Of a stretch of DNA of 64,000 nucleotides, positions 45,780 to 54,618 are shown one piece after another. This stretch comes from JAJDXW01 sp965202895 (GTDB lineage Bacteria > Pseudomonadota > Gammaproteobacteria > HK1), in assembly GCA_965202895.1 (NCBI GenBank), contig OZ241901.1:3348001-3412000 (forward strand), given 5' to 3'. The notes below the pieces were generated by a model, which had not been told where the DNA came from, did no database searches, and worked only from the letters and a program-made list of their open reading frames with translations. The position numbers and the translations under genes were made by a program. Positions within the stretch are counted from its first letter, which is position 1. Each line of letters opens with the position of its first letter.

Positions 45780-47225
45780 CTAACCCTCGCTCCGGACCCG
45801 AAGGTGCTGCCCCGGACGAAGCAGGTCCGAGCCGGAGGCGAGGCGATTCCAGTCGCGAAGAGATCTGACGGTGGTCCGGTACTGGCGAGCGATGAGCCAG
45901 AGCGTATCTCCCGGTCCCACGACGTGCATCCCGGGGTCCGCCGGGGAGGATTTCCCGGGCGGGCGTCCGGGCGCCGGGATCAGCAGCTCGCGCCCCGCCC
46001 GGATGAGATGCGAATCCAGCCGGTTGGCCGCCATCAGGGTCTCCACCGTGGTGGCGTGGGCGTAGGCGATCCCGCCGAGGGTATCTCCCTCGCGGATGCG
46101 ATAGCGCCGTCCTTCCGCGATCCGCGCGGGACGCATTCGCGGCAGCTCCCGGTCGAGGCGGCCGGCCCGCTCCACGGGGACCAGCACCCGGTGGGGACCG
46201 TCCGGCGCCGTCATCCCGCGACGGAAGCCGAGGTTGAGAGCCGAGAGCTCCGCCGGCGGCATCCCGGCGTGCCGGGCCGCGTCCGCGAGGTCGATCTGCG
46301 AGCTCGCGGAGACCGCGGTGAAATACGGACGCCAGGGGATCTCCTCGATCCGCACGTTGTGAAGCCTCGGCATCGCGACGATCTCCGAGAGGACCAGCCA
46401 CCTGGCCATGTGGCTGCGTGTCTCTCTCGGAAGATGGCGTTCGATGGCGGCATAGTCCGCGGTCTCGATCTCGAGCCCCGCCCGCCGGATGGCCCGCCGC
46501 ACGTTGCCCGGCCCGCAGTTGTAGGCCGCGACGGCCAGCATCCAGTCGTCGTTGAAAAGGCCCCGAAGGGTGGTCAGATAATCGAGCGCCGCGGCAGTCG
46601 CGGCCGGGACGTCGTGTCTCGCGTCGTACCACCAGGAGCGCGGAAGCTTCAGCTCGCGCGCGGTGCTCGGAACGATCTGCCATAGACCCGCCGCGTTCCG
46701 GGAGGATACGACCCCGGGGTCGTAGCCGCTCTCCACCGCGGGCAACAGGGCGATCTCTCCCGGCATTCCCCGCGCAGCCAGCGCACGGGCAACGTGATGG
46801 AGCCACGGTCGTGCGTTGTCGCCGATGGTATCGAAGAACCGCTGGTTGCCGTGATACCGGCGGAGCTTCTTCCGGAACTCGCGAAGAGAGCTCACTTCCC
46901 GCCGTACCGGCACCACCCTCATCAGGAGCCGGACGCGCTCCCAAGTGTCGCCCCGGGCCATCGAATGGGCCATCGAAGCGCCGGGCGTCCGGGACGGATC
47001 CTCCGGCGTGGGCGCGCCGTCGGCTCCCGGGGCCCGGGCGGGCGCGGGCGGGCGGGCCGGATCCGCCCGGGCCCCGGGAGCGCGCCGGGCGACCGATCCC
47101 TCCTCGACCGGAAGCTCGGGCACGACCCTCGGAGACGGCCGGGGGTCCGCAAGCTGCTGCTCGATGCACGACGTGGCCGACAGCAGGATCGCGACGGCGG
47201 CGCACGTGATGCGGGGTAGACCCAT
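45780..47225 (-). CDS. mltD: Membrane-bound lytic murein transglycosylase D, LysM-containing
   Basis: 481 residues. A signal/lipobox-like N-terminus (ITCAAVAILLSATSC) and a low-complexity Pro/Ala linker precede the SLT domain, whose catalytic Glu lies in LLPAVESGYDPGVVSSRNAAGLWQIVPSTA-type sequence around residue 180 (AVESGYDP). Two LysM repeats follow (RYRIREGDTLGGIAYAHA and MHVVGPGDTLWLIARQYRTT). It cleaves glycan strands of peptidoglycan to 1,6-anhydro ends. The ATG at 47225 is taken because it begins the signal peptide; the frame is open to a TTG at 47279. Divergent from the yafS-rnhA-dnaQ set as in other gammaproteobacteria. Confidence 0.9.
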   Translation of the reverse strand: MGLPRITCAAVAILLSATSCIEQQLADPRPSPRVVPELPVEEGSVARRAPGARADPARPPAPARAPGADGAPTPEDPSRTPGASMAHSMARGDTWERVRLLMRVVPVRREVSSLREFRKKLRRYHGNQRFFDTIGDNARPWLHHVARALAARGMPGEIALLPAVESGYDPGVVSSRNAAGLWQIVPSTARELKLPRSWWYDARHDVPAATAAALDYLTTLRGLFNDDWMLAVAAYNCGPGNVRRAIRRAGLEIETADYAAIERHLPRETRSHMARWLVLSEIVAMPRLHNVRIEEIPWRPYFTAVSASSQIDLADAARHAGMPPAELSALNLGFRRGMTAPDGPHRVLVPVERAGRLDRELPRMRPARIAEGRRYRIREGDTLGGIAYAHATTVETLMAANRLDSHLIRAGRELLIPAPGRPPGKSSPADPGMHVVGPGDTLWLIARQYRTTVRSLRDWNRLASGSDLLRPGQHLRVRSEG

Positions 47226-47416
47226 GAAGGCGGATACGTTCGGCACGGGTCGCCGATGGTAGAAGTCTCGCCGGATCAAGTCAAACCGGGGGTTGCCTGA
47301 TGTGCGGCAGAAGACCTCTCCGGCAAGCTGCGCCCCTGGCCGGATCGCCTGCCGCGCAGCTTCCGGAAGCGGTGATGCGATAGACTTCCGGCCTTGGCTT
47401 CGGCCCCGGGGGTCGT

Positions 47417-48232
47417 GTGCGGAATCTCGCGAGCAGCGGTCGAGGTTTGGCCGACTGGCATCGGCGCATACCGGGGAGCTTGGTGCTGGACATCGAGAGC
47501 CGATGCCTTATTCCATTGATTCATAATATATTCGGATATCATCTACTCATCGTCGGCTCCCGCGACTACCTGCCCGTCCTCGGCGCCGCCCGGGTCCGTC
47601 ACTGTACGTGGATCAGGCCGCCGACCGTGCGCGAGCCGGACCCGACGCCGGAGCCCGACGTCGTGCGGCCCGCCGCACGCTGCTCCCCCGTCCGGGGGCG
47701 GGCGGGCGCGATGCCCGTGTCGTCGGACAGCATCGACGTTGTCATTCTTCCTCATGTGATTGAATTCGAGGAAGATCCATACGCGGTGCTCCGAGAGGCC
47801 GAGCGGGTGCTGGTGCCCGAGGGCCACGTCATCGTGGCCGGATACAACGCGCTCGGCCCGATGGGAGCCTGGAACCTCCTTCATCGCCACGGCCACGGCG
47901 CTCCCTGGACCGGACGCTTCTACACGGCGTCGCGCGTGAAGGACTGGCTCTCGGTTCTCGGCTTCGACACCGTCGCGCGCGACGGCTGCTTCTTCCGCCC
48001 GCCGTTGTCGAACGCCAGGGCCTTGCGCCGGCTTCAGGGGTTCGAGCGGATCGGACCGCGATTCTGGCCGCGCATGTGCGGAACCTGGCTCCTCGTCGCG
48101 CGCAAACGTACCGCCACCCCGACGCTCCTGCGGCCGGGCTGGCGGCGCAAGCGGCCGTCGATTCGGGAAGCGGGGCTGGCCGGCGCCGCGATGGCGGAAC
48201 GGGGCCGGTTCCCCGCCGACCACGCGGCCTGA
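47417..48232 (+). CDS. YafS-like SAM-dependent methyltransferase-fold protein
   Basis: 271 residues from GTG 47417. The middle resembles the C-terminal half of class I methyltransferases: SSDSIDVVILPHVIEFEEDPYAVLREAERVLVPEGHVIVAGYN-type order (here split), then the GFFRPPL-like GCFFRPPLSNARALRR near the end. The glycine motif I of true methyltransferases is missing (LVLDIESRCLIP instead), as in many YafS homologues. Genomic position immediately before rnhA and dnaQ supports the family assignment. Biochemical role unknown. It is 10 bases from rnhA. Confidence 0.8.
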   Translation: MRNLASSGRGLADWHRRIPGSLVLDIESRCLIPLIHNIFGYHLLIVGSRDYLPVLGAARVRHCTWIRPPTVREPDPTPEPDVVRPAARCSPVRGRAGAMPVSSDSIDVVILPHVIEFEEDPYAVLREAERVLVPEGHVIVAGYNALGPMGAWNLLHRHGHGAPWTGRFYTASRVKDWLSVLGFDTVARDGCFFRPPLSNARALRRLQGFERIGPRFWPRMCGTWLLVARKRTATPTLLRPGWRRKRPSIREAGLAGAAMAERGRFPADHAA

Positions 48233-48242
48233 GCCCGCGTTC

Positions 48243-48722
48243 ATGCGAGAGCGGGTCGAGATCTACACCGACGGATCGAGCCGGGGCAATCCCGGTCCCG
48301 GGGGCTGGGCGGCACTCTTGCGTTTCCAGGGACGCGAGCGCGAGATCGGCGGCCGGGAGGTCCACACCACCAACAACCGGATGGAGCTGCTCGCGGCCAT
48401 CCGCGGGCTCGAGGCGCTGCGCCGGCCGTGCCGGGTCCGGCTCGTCACCGACTCCACCTACGTGCGCGACGGAAGCACCCGCTGGCTCGCGGGGTGGAAG
48501 CGGCGGGGCTGGCGGACCGCGAGCGGGCAGCCGGTCAAGAACGTCGATCTCTGGCAACGCCTCGACGAGGCGGCCGCCGGGCACGAGGTCGACTGGGTGT
48601 GGACCCGGGGCCACCAGGGGCATCCGGACAACGAACGGGTCGATCGGCGCGCGCGCGCGGAGGCGGCGGCGGTCGGGAGCGGGGCGCCGCCGAGCCCCCG
48701 CGGGGCCGGAACGTCCGGCTGA
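48243..48722 (+). CDS. rnhA: Ribonuclease HI
   Basis: 159 residues. The four acidic residues are in place: Asp in EIYTDGSSRGNPGPGGW, Glu in NNRMELLAAIRGLEAL, Asp in VRLVTDSTYVRDG, Asp in GHPDNERVD. The basic handle helix around LAGWKRRGWRTASGQPVKN is that of the proteobacterial enzyme. It degrades RNA in RNA-DNA hybrids. The order yafS-rnhA-dnaQ is conserved. Confidence 0.97.
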   Translation: MRERVEIYTDGSSRGNPGPGGWAALLRFQGREREIGGREVHTTNNRMELLAAIRGLEALRRPCRVRLVTDSTYVRDGSTRWLAGWKRRGWRTASGQPVKNVDLWQRLDEAAAGHEVDWVWTRGHQGHPDNERVDRRARAEAAAVGSGAPPSPRGAGTSG

Positions 48723-48743
48723 ACGGGGGAGGCCGGAGCCGGA

Positions 48744-49448
48744 ATGCGCCGGATCGTCCTCGATACCGAGACGACGGGACTCGAGCCGGAGGCGGGTCAC
48801 CGGATCATCGAGGCCGCGGCGCTCGAGCTCGTGGACCGCCGCCTTACCGGCGCGGCGTTCCACCGCCACTTCGACCCGGAGCGAGACGTCGAGGCGGCGG
48901 CGCAGCGCGTGCACGGCATGTCGTACGCGGACCTCGCGAACCAGCCGAAGTTCGGGGACCTCGCGGACGAGCTCCTCGCATTTCTCGACGGGGCGGAGCT
49001 GATCATCCACAACGCCGCGTTCGACCTCGCGTTTCTCGATGCGGAGCTGGACCGTTGCGGGCGTTCCCGCCTGAGCGGCCGGCACCCGGTCCTGGATACC
49101 CTCGATCTCGCCCGGCGCCGGCATCCGGGGCAGCGCAACAGCCTCGACGCGCTCTGCCTTCGCTACGGGGTGGACGGCTCGCGGCGCACCGTGCACGGCG
49201 CGCGCCTCGACGCGGAGCTGCTCGCCGAGGTCTACCTCGCGATGACCGGCGGCCAGACCCGGATGGACTTGGCCCCGGCGGCGGCGCGCGGTGGCCGGGT
49301 GCGGCGAGAGAAGGGGCCGGCGCTGCGGGTGGTGCGTGCGACGGCCGAGGAGCTGGCCCGGCACGAGGCCCGGCTGGACCAGCTCGACCGGGCGGCGGGC
49401 GGCGCCTGCGTCTGGCGTCGCGGCGAGGCGGACGACGCCGCGGGGTAG
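48744..49448 (+). CDS. dnaQ: DNA polymerase III epsilon subunit
   Basis: 234 residues. The DEDDh exonuclease motifs are IVLDTETTGLEPEAGHRIIEAA (Asp and Glu), HNAAFDLAFLDAELDR, and HGARLDAELLAEVYLAMTGG. The C-terminal 50 residues, rich in Arg and Ala, correspond to the tail that binds the alpha subunit. Provides 3'-5' proofreading for replication. It begins 22 bases after rnhA. Confidence 0.96.
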   Translation: MRRIVLDTETTGLEPEAGHRIIEAAALELVDRRLTGAAFHRHFDPERDVEAAAQRVHGMSYADLANQPKFGDLADELLAFLDGAELIIHNAAFDLAFLDAELDRCGRSRLSGRHPVLDTLDLARRRHPGQRNSLDALCLRYGVDGSRRTVHGARLDAELLAEVYLAMTGGQTRMDLAPAAARGGRVRREKGPALRVVRATAEELARHEARLDQLDRAAGGACVWRRGEADDAAG

Positions 49449-49678
49449 GGCGGCGGGCGTCCCGGGACGCCGCGTCTGCCCGGGTCACGATCATCCTCCG
49501 ATGATCCCGACCCACGCCCCTTCAGGCTCCCCTTCTCGTTGGAATCGACCCCTCCGTTCAGGCCCACCTCTCGTTGGACGAGGCTCGTACTGGCCATTCT
49601 CCCTGCCTGCCGGTACGATCCGTCCGAGAGGCCGGCCGCTCTCGCGGCGGTCTCCGGGCCAGGCAGCAGGAGACAGCG

Positions 49679-49756
49679 ATGAACCCATTGGACAGTATTT
49701 GGGGGACCATCATCTCGGGTGTCGTGCTCGCGCTGATCCTCGCCGCCGTTTTCTAG
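49679..49756 (+). CDS. 25-aa membrane peptide
   Basis: A 26-codon frame MNPLDSIWGTIISGVVLALILAAVF with AGGAG six bases before the ATG. Residues 8-25 are a single hydrophobic segment, so the peptide is predicted to insert in the membrane. It lies 79 bases before a four-helix membrane protein. The strong ribosome-binding site in an otherwise empty region is the main support; no homologue is known to me. Confidence 0.5.
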   Translation: MNPLDSIWGTIISGVVLALILAAVF

Positions 49757-49835
49757 GGCGGCGCCCGGAGATCGGCGGGGGCGGTTCCGAAAGCGGAGCT
49801 ACTCGTGTACGGACTTTCCCAGGGAGGCAAATAAA

Positions 49836-50345
49836 GTGGAAATCTTCATACTTCCCATCGAGCGCTGGATACATTTCCTCGCGGGGGTGACCTGGATCGG
49901 TCTGCTCTACTACTTCAACTTCGTCCAGGTGCCGGCGATCGCCGAGGCCAATGCGGACAAGGGCGGCCCCGGGCCGGCCGCCATCAACAAGTACGTCGCC
50001 CCGCGGGCCCTGCTCTGGTTCCGGTGGGCGGCGGTCGTCACCTGGGTCTCGGGCGCGCTGTACCTCATGGACCCGGGGTCCCCCTGGAGCTTCCTGGACG
50101 CGTTCACCCTCCAGGGAGCGAGCCAGATCATCGGGGTTGGAGCATGGCTCGGCACGATCATGCTCTTCAACGTATGGGTGCTCATCTGGCCCAACCAGAA
50201 GAAGGTCCTCGGGATCGTCGCGGCCTCGGACGACGAGAAGAACCGGGCGCGCCGGACGGCGCTGCTCGCCTCGCGCACCAACACGATGCTCTCGATCCCC
50301 ATGCTTCTCTTCATGGGCGGGGCCTCCCACGGATTGCCGTTCTGA
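49836..50345 (+). CDS. PuuD-type (urate hydroxylase N-terminal-like) membrane protein
   Basis: 169 residues, four hydrophobic helices. The first block WIHFLAGVTWIGLLYYFNFVQ with His near residue 13 and the final helix with TNTMLSIPMLLFMGGASHG (second His) are characteristic of the short proteins related to the membrane domain of urate hydroxylase PuuD, often next to cytochrome-type genes; the cytochrome c part of PuuD is absent. GTG 49836 has GGGAGG eight bases upstream. Heme ligation by the two His and any link to urate are inference. Confidence 0.75.
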   Translation: MEIFILPIERWIHFLAGVTWIGLLYYFNFVQVPAIAEANADKGGPGPAAINKYVAPRALLWFRWAAVVTWVSGALYLMDPGSPWSFLDAFTLQGASQIIGVGAWLGTIMLFNVWVLIWPNQKKVLGIVAASDDEKNRARRTALLASRTNTMLSIPMLLFMGGASHGLPF

Positions 50346-50457
50346 CCCGACCCATCGCGGCGGGGGCGGGCCGTTCCGCCCCCGCCGCCCTTCGGGCAAG
50401 GTCGCCGGCGCTGCGGTCGTTCGCGGGCCGGAGCGGGTTCGCGCGGCACGGTGGGCG

Positions 50458-51222
50458 ATGCGCATCCTCCTCAGCAACGACGATGGCTACCGCGCGCCGG
50501 GGCTTCGGTGCCTGTGGCGCACCCTCTCCAGGCGGTGGGAGGTGACGGTAGCCGCCCCCGACCGGGACCGGAGCGGAGCGAGCAACTCGCTGACGCTCCG
50601 CCATCCGCTTCGGGCGGAATCGCGCGAGGACGGCTTCATCGTGGTCGAGGGCACGCCGACCGACTGCGTCCACCTCGCGCTGACCGGGCTGCTCGATCGA
50701 GACCCGCACCTCGTGGTGTCGGGCATCAACGCGGGCGGGAACCTCGGGGACGACGTGCTGTACTCGGGCACCGTGGCGGCGGCGCTCGAGGGGCGCCATC
50801 TCGGTCTGCCGGCGGTCGCGGTCTCGCTGGTGGGGCGGGACCCGCACTGCTACGAGACCGCGGCCACGGTGGTGGAACGGCTCGTCGGGACGCTCGGGCA
50901 CGGCTCCATCCCGCCGGGGACGGTGCTCAACGTGAACGTGCCGGACCTGCCCCTGGAACGGATCGAGGGGGTGCGGGTGACGAGGCTCGGGCACCGGCAC
51001 CGCTCGCGGCCGGCCGTCCCCGACCGGGATGCGACCGGCGAACGCATCTACTGGTTCGGAGAGGCGGGTTCGGCGCGCGACAACGCGCCGGATACGGACT
51101 TTCATGCGGTGGATGAGGGCTTCGTGTCCGTCACTCCCATTCATGCCGACCTCACCCGGCACCGCGCGCTGGATACGATCTCGTCGTGGATCGGAAGACT
51201 GGGTCTCGACGCCGGCGTCTGA
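50458..51222 (+). CDS. surE: 5'/3'-nucleotidase SurE
   Basis: 254 residues. RILLSNDDGYRAPGLRCL carries the metal-binding Asp-Asp, followed by APDRDRSGASNSLTLRHPL, VEGTPTDCVHLAL and the conserved VSGINAGGNLGDDVLYSGTVAAALEG. It dephosphorylates nucleotides and is usually the first gene of surE-pcm-nlpD-rpoS. Here nlpD overlaps its end by 37 bases and pcm is absent. Confidence 0.96.
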   Translation: MRILLSNDDGYRAPGLRCLWRTLSRRWEVTVAAPDRDRSGASNSLTLRHPLRAESREDGFIVVEGTPTDCVHLALTGLLDRDPHLVVSGINAGGNLGDDVLYSGTVAAALEGRHLGLPAVAVSLVGRDPHCYETAATVVERLVGTLGHGSIPPGTVLNVNVPDLPLERIEGVRVTRLGHRHRSRPAVPDRDATGERIYWFGEAGSARDNAPDTDFHAVDEGFVSVTPIHADLTRHRALDTISSWIGRLGLDAGV

Positions 51223-51971
51223 CGCGGCCACTCGCCTTCGCCCTGGTGGTGCTGGCCGCCGGCGGCTGCGCGCTGGGCCCCCCCTTCGGCAGCCGGACTT
51301 CCCCGCCCGAGGTGCGCGGGCCGAGGTCGGCGGAGCCGGCGGGCGCGAAGCAGCCCGCGGTGCATGTGGTGCGGCCGGGCGATACGCTGTCCGCGATCGC
51401 CTGGAAATACAATCTCGACTGGCGCTCCATCGCGCGCTGGAACCGCATCCCGCCTCCCCACGTCATCCATCCGGGGCAGCGGGTGTCGCTGAGCGGCCCC
51501 CCGGCCCCGCCCGCCCCCCCCCGCACCGCGAGCGCGAAGCCCGGGCCGAAGCGGCCGGCTTCCCGCGGCTCCTCGTCCCCTGCCGCTGCCGCCCCGGTTC
51601 CGGCCCGGGGATGGACCTGGCCGGCGAAGGGGCAGCTTGTCCGGGGGTACGGCAAGGGCGAGCGCGGGGGGATCGACATCGGGGGGCGCCGTGGCCAGCC
51701 GGTGGTGGCCGCGAGGAGCGGGCGAGTGGTCTACAGCGGCAGCGGGCTGGTGGGATATGGCCGACTCGTCATCATCAAGCACGGCGAGCGCCTCCTGACC
51801 GCGTACGGCCACAACGATCGCGTCCTGGTGAAGGAAGGCCAGACGGTTCGAGCCGGTCAGAAGATCGCCGAGATGGGGAGCACGGGGGCCGAGAGGGTGA
51901 AGCTTCACTTCGAGGTCCGGAGAGACGGCAAACCTTTGAACCCTATGAAATATTTGCCACGGAGAAGCTGA
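51186..51971 (+). CDS. nlpD: NlpD-like lipoprotein, amidase activator
   Basis: 261 residues. The signal peptide ends in the lipobox LAAGGC (Cys about residue 28). One LysM domain (HVVRPGDTLSAIAWKYNL) is followed by a Pro-rich linker and an M23/LytM domain. In the latter the zinc ligands are degraded (GGIDIGGRRGQP in place of HxGxD), as in NlpD and EnvC, which activate AmiC-type amidases instead of cutting. The start GTG 51186 overlaps surE by 37 bases; no later start would leave a complete signal peptide. No rpoS follows. Confidence 0.9.
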   Translation: MDRKTGSRRRRLTRPLAFALVVLAAGGCALGPPFGSRTSPPEVRGPRSAEPAGAKQPAVHVVRPGDTLSAIAWKYNLDWRSIARWNRIPPPHVIHPGQRVSLSGPPAPPAPPRTASAKPGPKRPASRGSSSPAAAAPVPARGWTWPAKGQLVRGYGKGERGGIDIGGRRGQPVVAARSGRVVYSGSGLVGYGRLVIIKHGERLLTAYGHNDRVLVKEGQTVRAGQKIAEMGSTGAERVKLHFEVRRDGKPLNPMKYLPRRS

Positions 51972-52020
51972 AGCCCCAAGGCGGGCGCGGCCGGCGGCGC
52001 CGGCTCCGGACCGCGGCCGG

Positions 52021-52389
52021 TCAGCCGATGGGAAGAAGGCCCGCCACGACTTCGCGGCTCTCGCTTGCGAGCACGTTGAACGTGCGGCAGGCGGCGGGCG
52101 TATCCATGACCTCGACGGCAAGGCCGTTCTCGGCGAAGGGGCGGAGGAGCTCCGGGGGCGGGAACGCCTGGCGGGCGCCGGTTCCGAGCAGGACCACTTC
52201 GGGCTCGTACGCGACGATCCGGCGGAGGTGCTCCTCGTCGAGGTCCGAGGGGACGATCGGTGGCCAGGGAATCACGGGCCCGGCCGCGCTGATGATGATG
52301 CCGTGGCGAACGACCCGCGCGCCGATCGCGAAGTAGCCGGGACCGTAGGAGCTGATCCGGGTTGCCGCCCGGTCCGGGTGCAGCTTCAT
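52021..52389 (-). CDS. Mth938/NDUFAF3-family protein
   Basis: 122 residues of the single-domain Mth938-like fold (DUF498/DUF598). RISSYGPGYFAIG near the start, PEVVLLGTGARQAFPPPELLR in the middle and GLAVEVMDTPAACRTFNVLASESREV at the end are family blocks. Bacterial members are small proteins of unknown function; the mitochondrial relative assists complex I assembly. It is divergent from adk. Confidence 0.87.
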   Translation of the reverse strand: MKLHPDRAATRISSYGPGYFAIGARVVRHGIIISAAGPVIPWPPIVPSDLDEEHLRRIVAYEPEVVLLGTGARQAFPPPELLRPFAENGLAVEVMDTPAACRTFNVLASESREVVAGLLPIG

Positions 52390-52423
52390 CGTCCTTCTCC
52401 GGGGGCGGCGGCCGTTCGGCCCG

Positions 52424-52429
52424 TATAAT
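52424..52429 (+). promoter_or_regulatory. -10 element upstream of adk
   Basis: An exact TATAAT 34 bases before the adk start codon. The 17-18 bases upstream are entirely G/C and give no -35, so an activator or extended contact may be needed. Confidence 0.5.
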
Positions 52430-52462
52430 CCGCCGCTGGTCCGTCAGGGCAAGCTCTCGCGT

Positions 52463-53113
52463 ATGCGCATCATCCTACTCGGCGGTCCGGGTTCGGGCAA
52501 AGGCACCCAGGCCGGTTTCCTCACGCGCCGCCTCGGCATCCCCCAGATCTCGAGCGGAGACATGCTGCGGGCCGCGGTGCGGGAAGGCACCGAGCTCGGC
52601 CGCAAGGCCAGGGGCATCATGGATTCCGGTGCGCTCGTCCCGGACGACCTCATCGTCGCCATGATCGGAGACCGCCTCGCCCGCCCGGACTGCTCGGCGG
52701 GTTTCGTGCTCGACGGGTTCCCGCGCACCATCCCCCAGGCCGAAGCGCTGCGCGATGCGGGCGTCGTCATCGACACGGTGATCGAGATCTCGGTGGACGA
52801 CGAGGAGATCGTGGTGCGGATGAGCGGGCGGCGGGTCCATCCCGCGTCCGGGCGCGTCTACCACGTCGTCCACAATCCGCCGCGGGTGTCGGGGTGTGAC
52901 GACGAGACCGGCGAGGAGCTCATCCAGCGCGACGATGACCGCGAGGAGACCGTGCGCACCCGCCTCGCGGTCTACCGCGAGCAGACCCGGCCGCTCGTCG
53001 AGTTCTATCGGGGCCTCGCCGAAGCGGGGGAGCTTCGCTATGCGCGGATCGACGGGGTGGGCGACCTCGAGCAGGTCCAGGCGCGCACCATCGAGGCGGT
53101 GCTCCCGCCCTGA
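52463..53113 (+). CDS. adk: Adenylate kinase
   Basis: 216 residues, the long form with a complete LID. MRIILLGGPGSGKGTQAGFL is the P-loop, ISSGDMLRAAVREGTELG the AMP-binding part, LDGFPRTIPQAEAL the conserved Asp/Arg helix, and RRVHPASGRVYHVVHNPP the LID. Lacks the four-cysteine zinc site of some LIDs. Interconverts ATP, ADP and AMP. Confidence 0.97.
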   Translation: MRIILLGGPGSGKGTQAGFLTRRLGIPQISSGDMLRAAVREGTELGRKARGIMDSGALVPDDLIVAMIGDRLARPDCSAGFVLDGFPRTIPQAEALRDAGVVIDTVIEISVDDEEIVVRMSGRRVHPASGRVYHVVHNPPRVSGCDDETGEELIQRDDDREETVRTRLAVYREQTRPLVEFYRGLAEAGELRYARIDGVGDLEQVQARTIEAVLPP

Positions 53114-53332
53114 AGCCCTCGGCGCTCTCCGCCGGACGGGCGCCGCCGCACCGTCGGACGGCCGATGGAGGGGGCGACGGGAAGCGGGCGGTCCGGAGCC
53201 GGCGGGGGCCGGGCGACCGATGGAGGCCAGGGTCGATGGAGAGCCCCGATGCGCCCGGGTCGATCCGCCCGGGTCGATTGCTACGCCGGCTCGGGCGTGA
53301 AAGAATGGTTCCCTCCCCGAGAGACGACTTCC

Positions 53333-53890
53333 TTGATCGATCCAGACGGCTACCGGCCGGGCGTCGGCATGGTCGTTTCCAACCGGCGGCGCCAGGTTGT
53401 CTGGGCGCGGCGAATTGGACGGCGGGATGCCTGGCAGTTCCCCCAAGGGGGCATCCACTACGGTGAAACCCCCGAAGAAGCGGTCTTTCGCGAGCTCCAC
53501 GAGGAGCTCGGGCTCGGACGGGAGTCCGTCGAGGTGCTCGGCGCGACGGCCGGGTGGCTCCGCTACGACATCCCCCGGCAGTTCCTGCGCCGCGACCGGC
53601 GCCCCGTGTGCATCGGGCAGAAGCAGCGCTGGTTTCTCCTCCGGCTGCTGTCCGACGACGGTGCGATCCGCATCGACGCCCATCCGAAGCCGGAGTTCGA
53701 CCGCTGGCGGTGGGTCGATTACTGGGAGCCGGCCCGCGAGGTGGTGTTCTTCAAGCGCTTGGTCTACCGGCGCGCCCTCGCCGAGCTCGCCCCCGTCCTG
53801 GGCGTGGAGCCACGGCCCGCGGACGTGCGCCCCACCCGCTCCCGCCGCCGGGCAGGGTCCCGGTGGCCGCGCGTGTCCCGCTCGAGCTGA
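53333..53890 (+). CDS. rppH: RNA pyrophosphohydrolase (Nudix)
   Basis: 185 residues from TTG 53333. IDPDGYRPGVGMVVSNRRRQ is the near-invariant start of RppH and fixes this codon; a GTG at 53297 would add an unconserved extension. WQFPQGGIHYGETPEEAVFR continues into the Nudix box (GIHYGETPEEAVFRELHEEL), and PVCIGQKQRWFLLRL is the second family block. It removes pyrophosphate from mRNA 5' ends to start decay. The C-terminus is Arg-rich. Confidence 0.93.
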   Translation: MIDPDGYRPGVGMVVSNRRRQVVWARRIGRRDAWQFPQGGIHYGETPEEAVFRELHEELGLGRESVEVLGATAGWLRYDIPRQFLRRDRRPVCIGQKQRWFLLRLLSDDGAIRIDAHPKPEFDRWRWVDYWEPAREVVFFKRLVYRRALAELAPVLGVEPRPADVRPTRSRRRAGSRWPRVSRSS

Positions 53891-53908
53891 CTCGCATCGG
53901 GTGCGGCC

Positions 53909-54376
53909 ATGAAACATGAAGCCGAAGACGGGTCCATCGAGCCGGACTGGGACATCCCGCTGACCGTCACGGTGACGTCGGCCTCGATCATCGACACCGT
54001 ATTCGCCACCGCGTTCTCCGTCCATACCGGGACGGAGTCCTGCATCAACGCCGAGCTCGCGGTCGTGGACATCGTCGCCCCGGACGACAACGGCGGAAAC
54101 TTCAGCCGCTACGTCGAACAGGAGTACGCGGAGGATTCGGACCCGGAGGCGATGTGGCACGACTGGACGGTGGAGCTGAAGATCGACACGACCTTCGTCG
54201 TCGGGCACTGGTGGACCCGCGCTTCCGGGAGCCCCGCCGACTGGGAGTGGTGCGCGAAGGAAGCCGAGCAGGCGTTTCGCCAGGCGTCGCTGTTCGTGGG
54301 CAAGCGGGTGCGCAAGGGGCTCGTGGTCGAGCACACGTCCTGGTCGTCGGAGCGCGGGCCGCGAGTCCATCACTGA
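53909..54376 (+). CDS. Hypothetical acidic protein, 155 aa
   Basis: I recognise no family. The protein is soluble, acidic, contains many Trp (6 or so) in the second half (WHDWTVELKIDTTFVVGHWWT) and no obvious metal or catalytic signature. It starts 18 bases after rppH, suggesting co-transcription, and converges with the HdrD-like gene across 242 bases. The uninterrupted frame and codon bias support a real gene. Confidence 0.7.
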   Translation: MKHEAEDGSIEPDWDIPLTVTVTSASIIDTVFATAFSVHTGTESCINAELAVVDIVAPDDNGGNFSRYVEQEYAEDSDPEAMWHDWTVELKIDTTFVVGHWWTRASGSPADWEWCAKEAEQAFRQASLFVGKRVRKGLVVEHTSWSSERGPRVHH

Positions 54377-54618
54377 ATCTTTCCGCGGGGCGCCGTCCCG
54401 CGAGCACGCGACCACGCCCGAGCGGCCCCCGGGTCCGTCAGCGGGACGCCTCCGGCCGCCTCCTCCTCGCGGGCCGCCCTCGAGGCACCGTGACGCGGAC
54501 GGCCTTCAAGCGATGAAACGGCCGTTCGATTTCGTTTCGCCGCGCCCCGCTGCACCGGAAGGCTCGGCGCAATCCGTTCGGGGTGAATTCCGCCGAGCTC
54601 CATCCGGGAACGGCGGGA

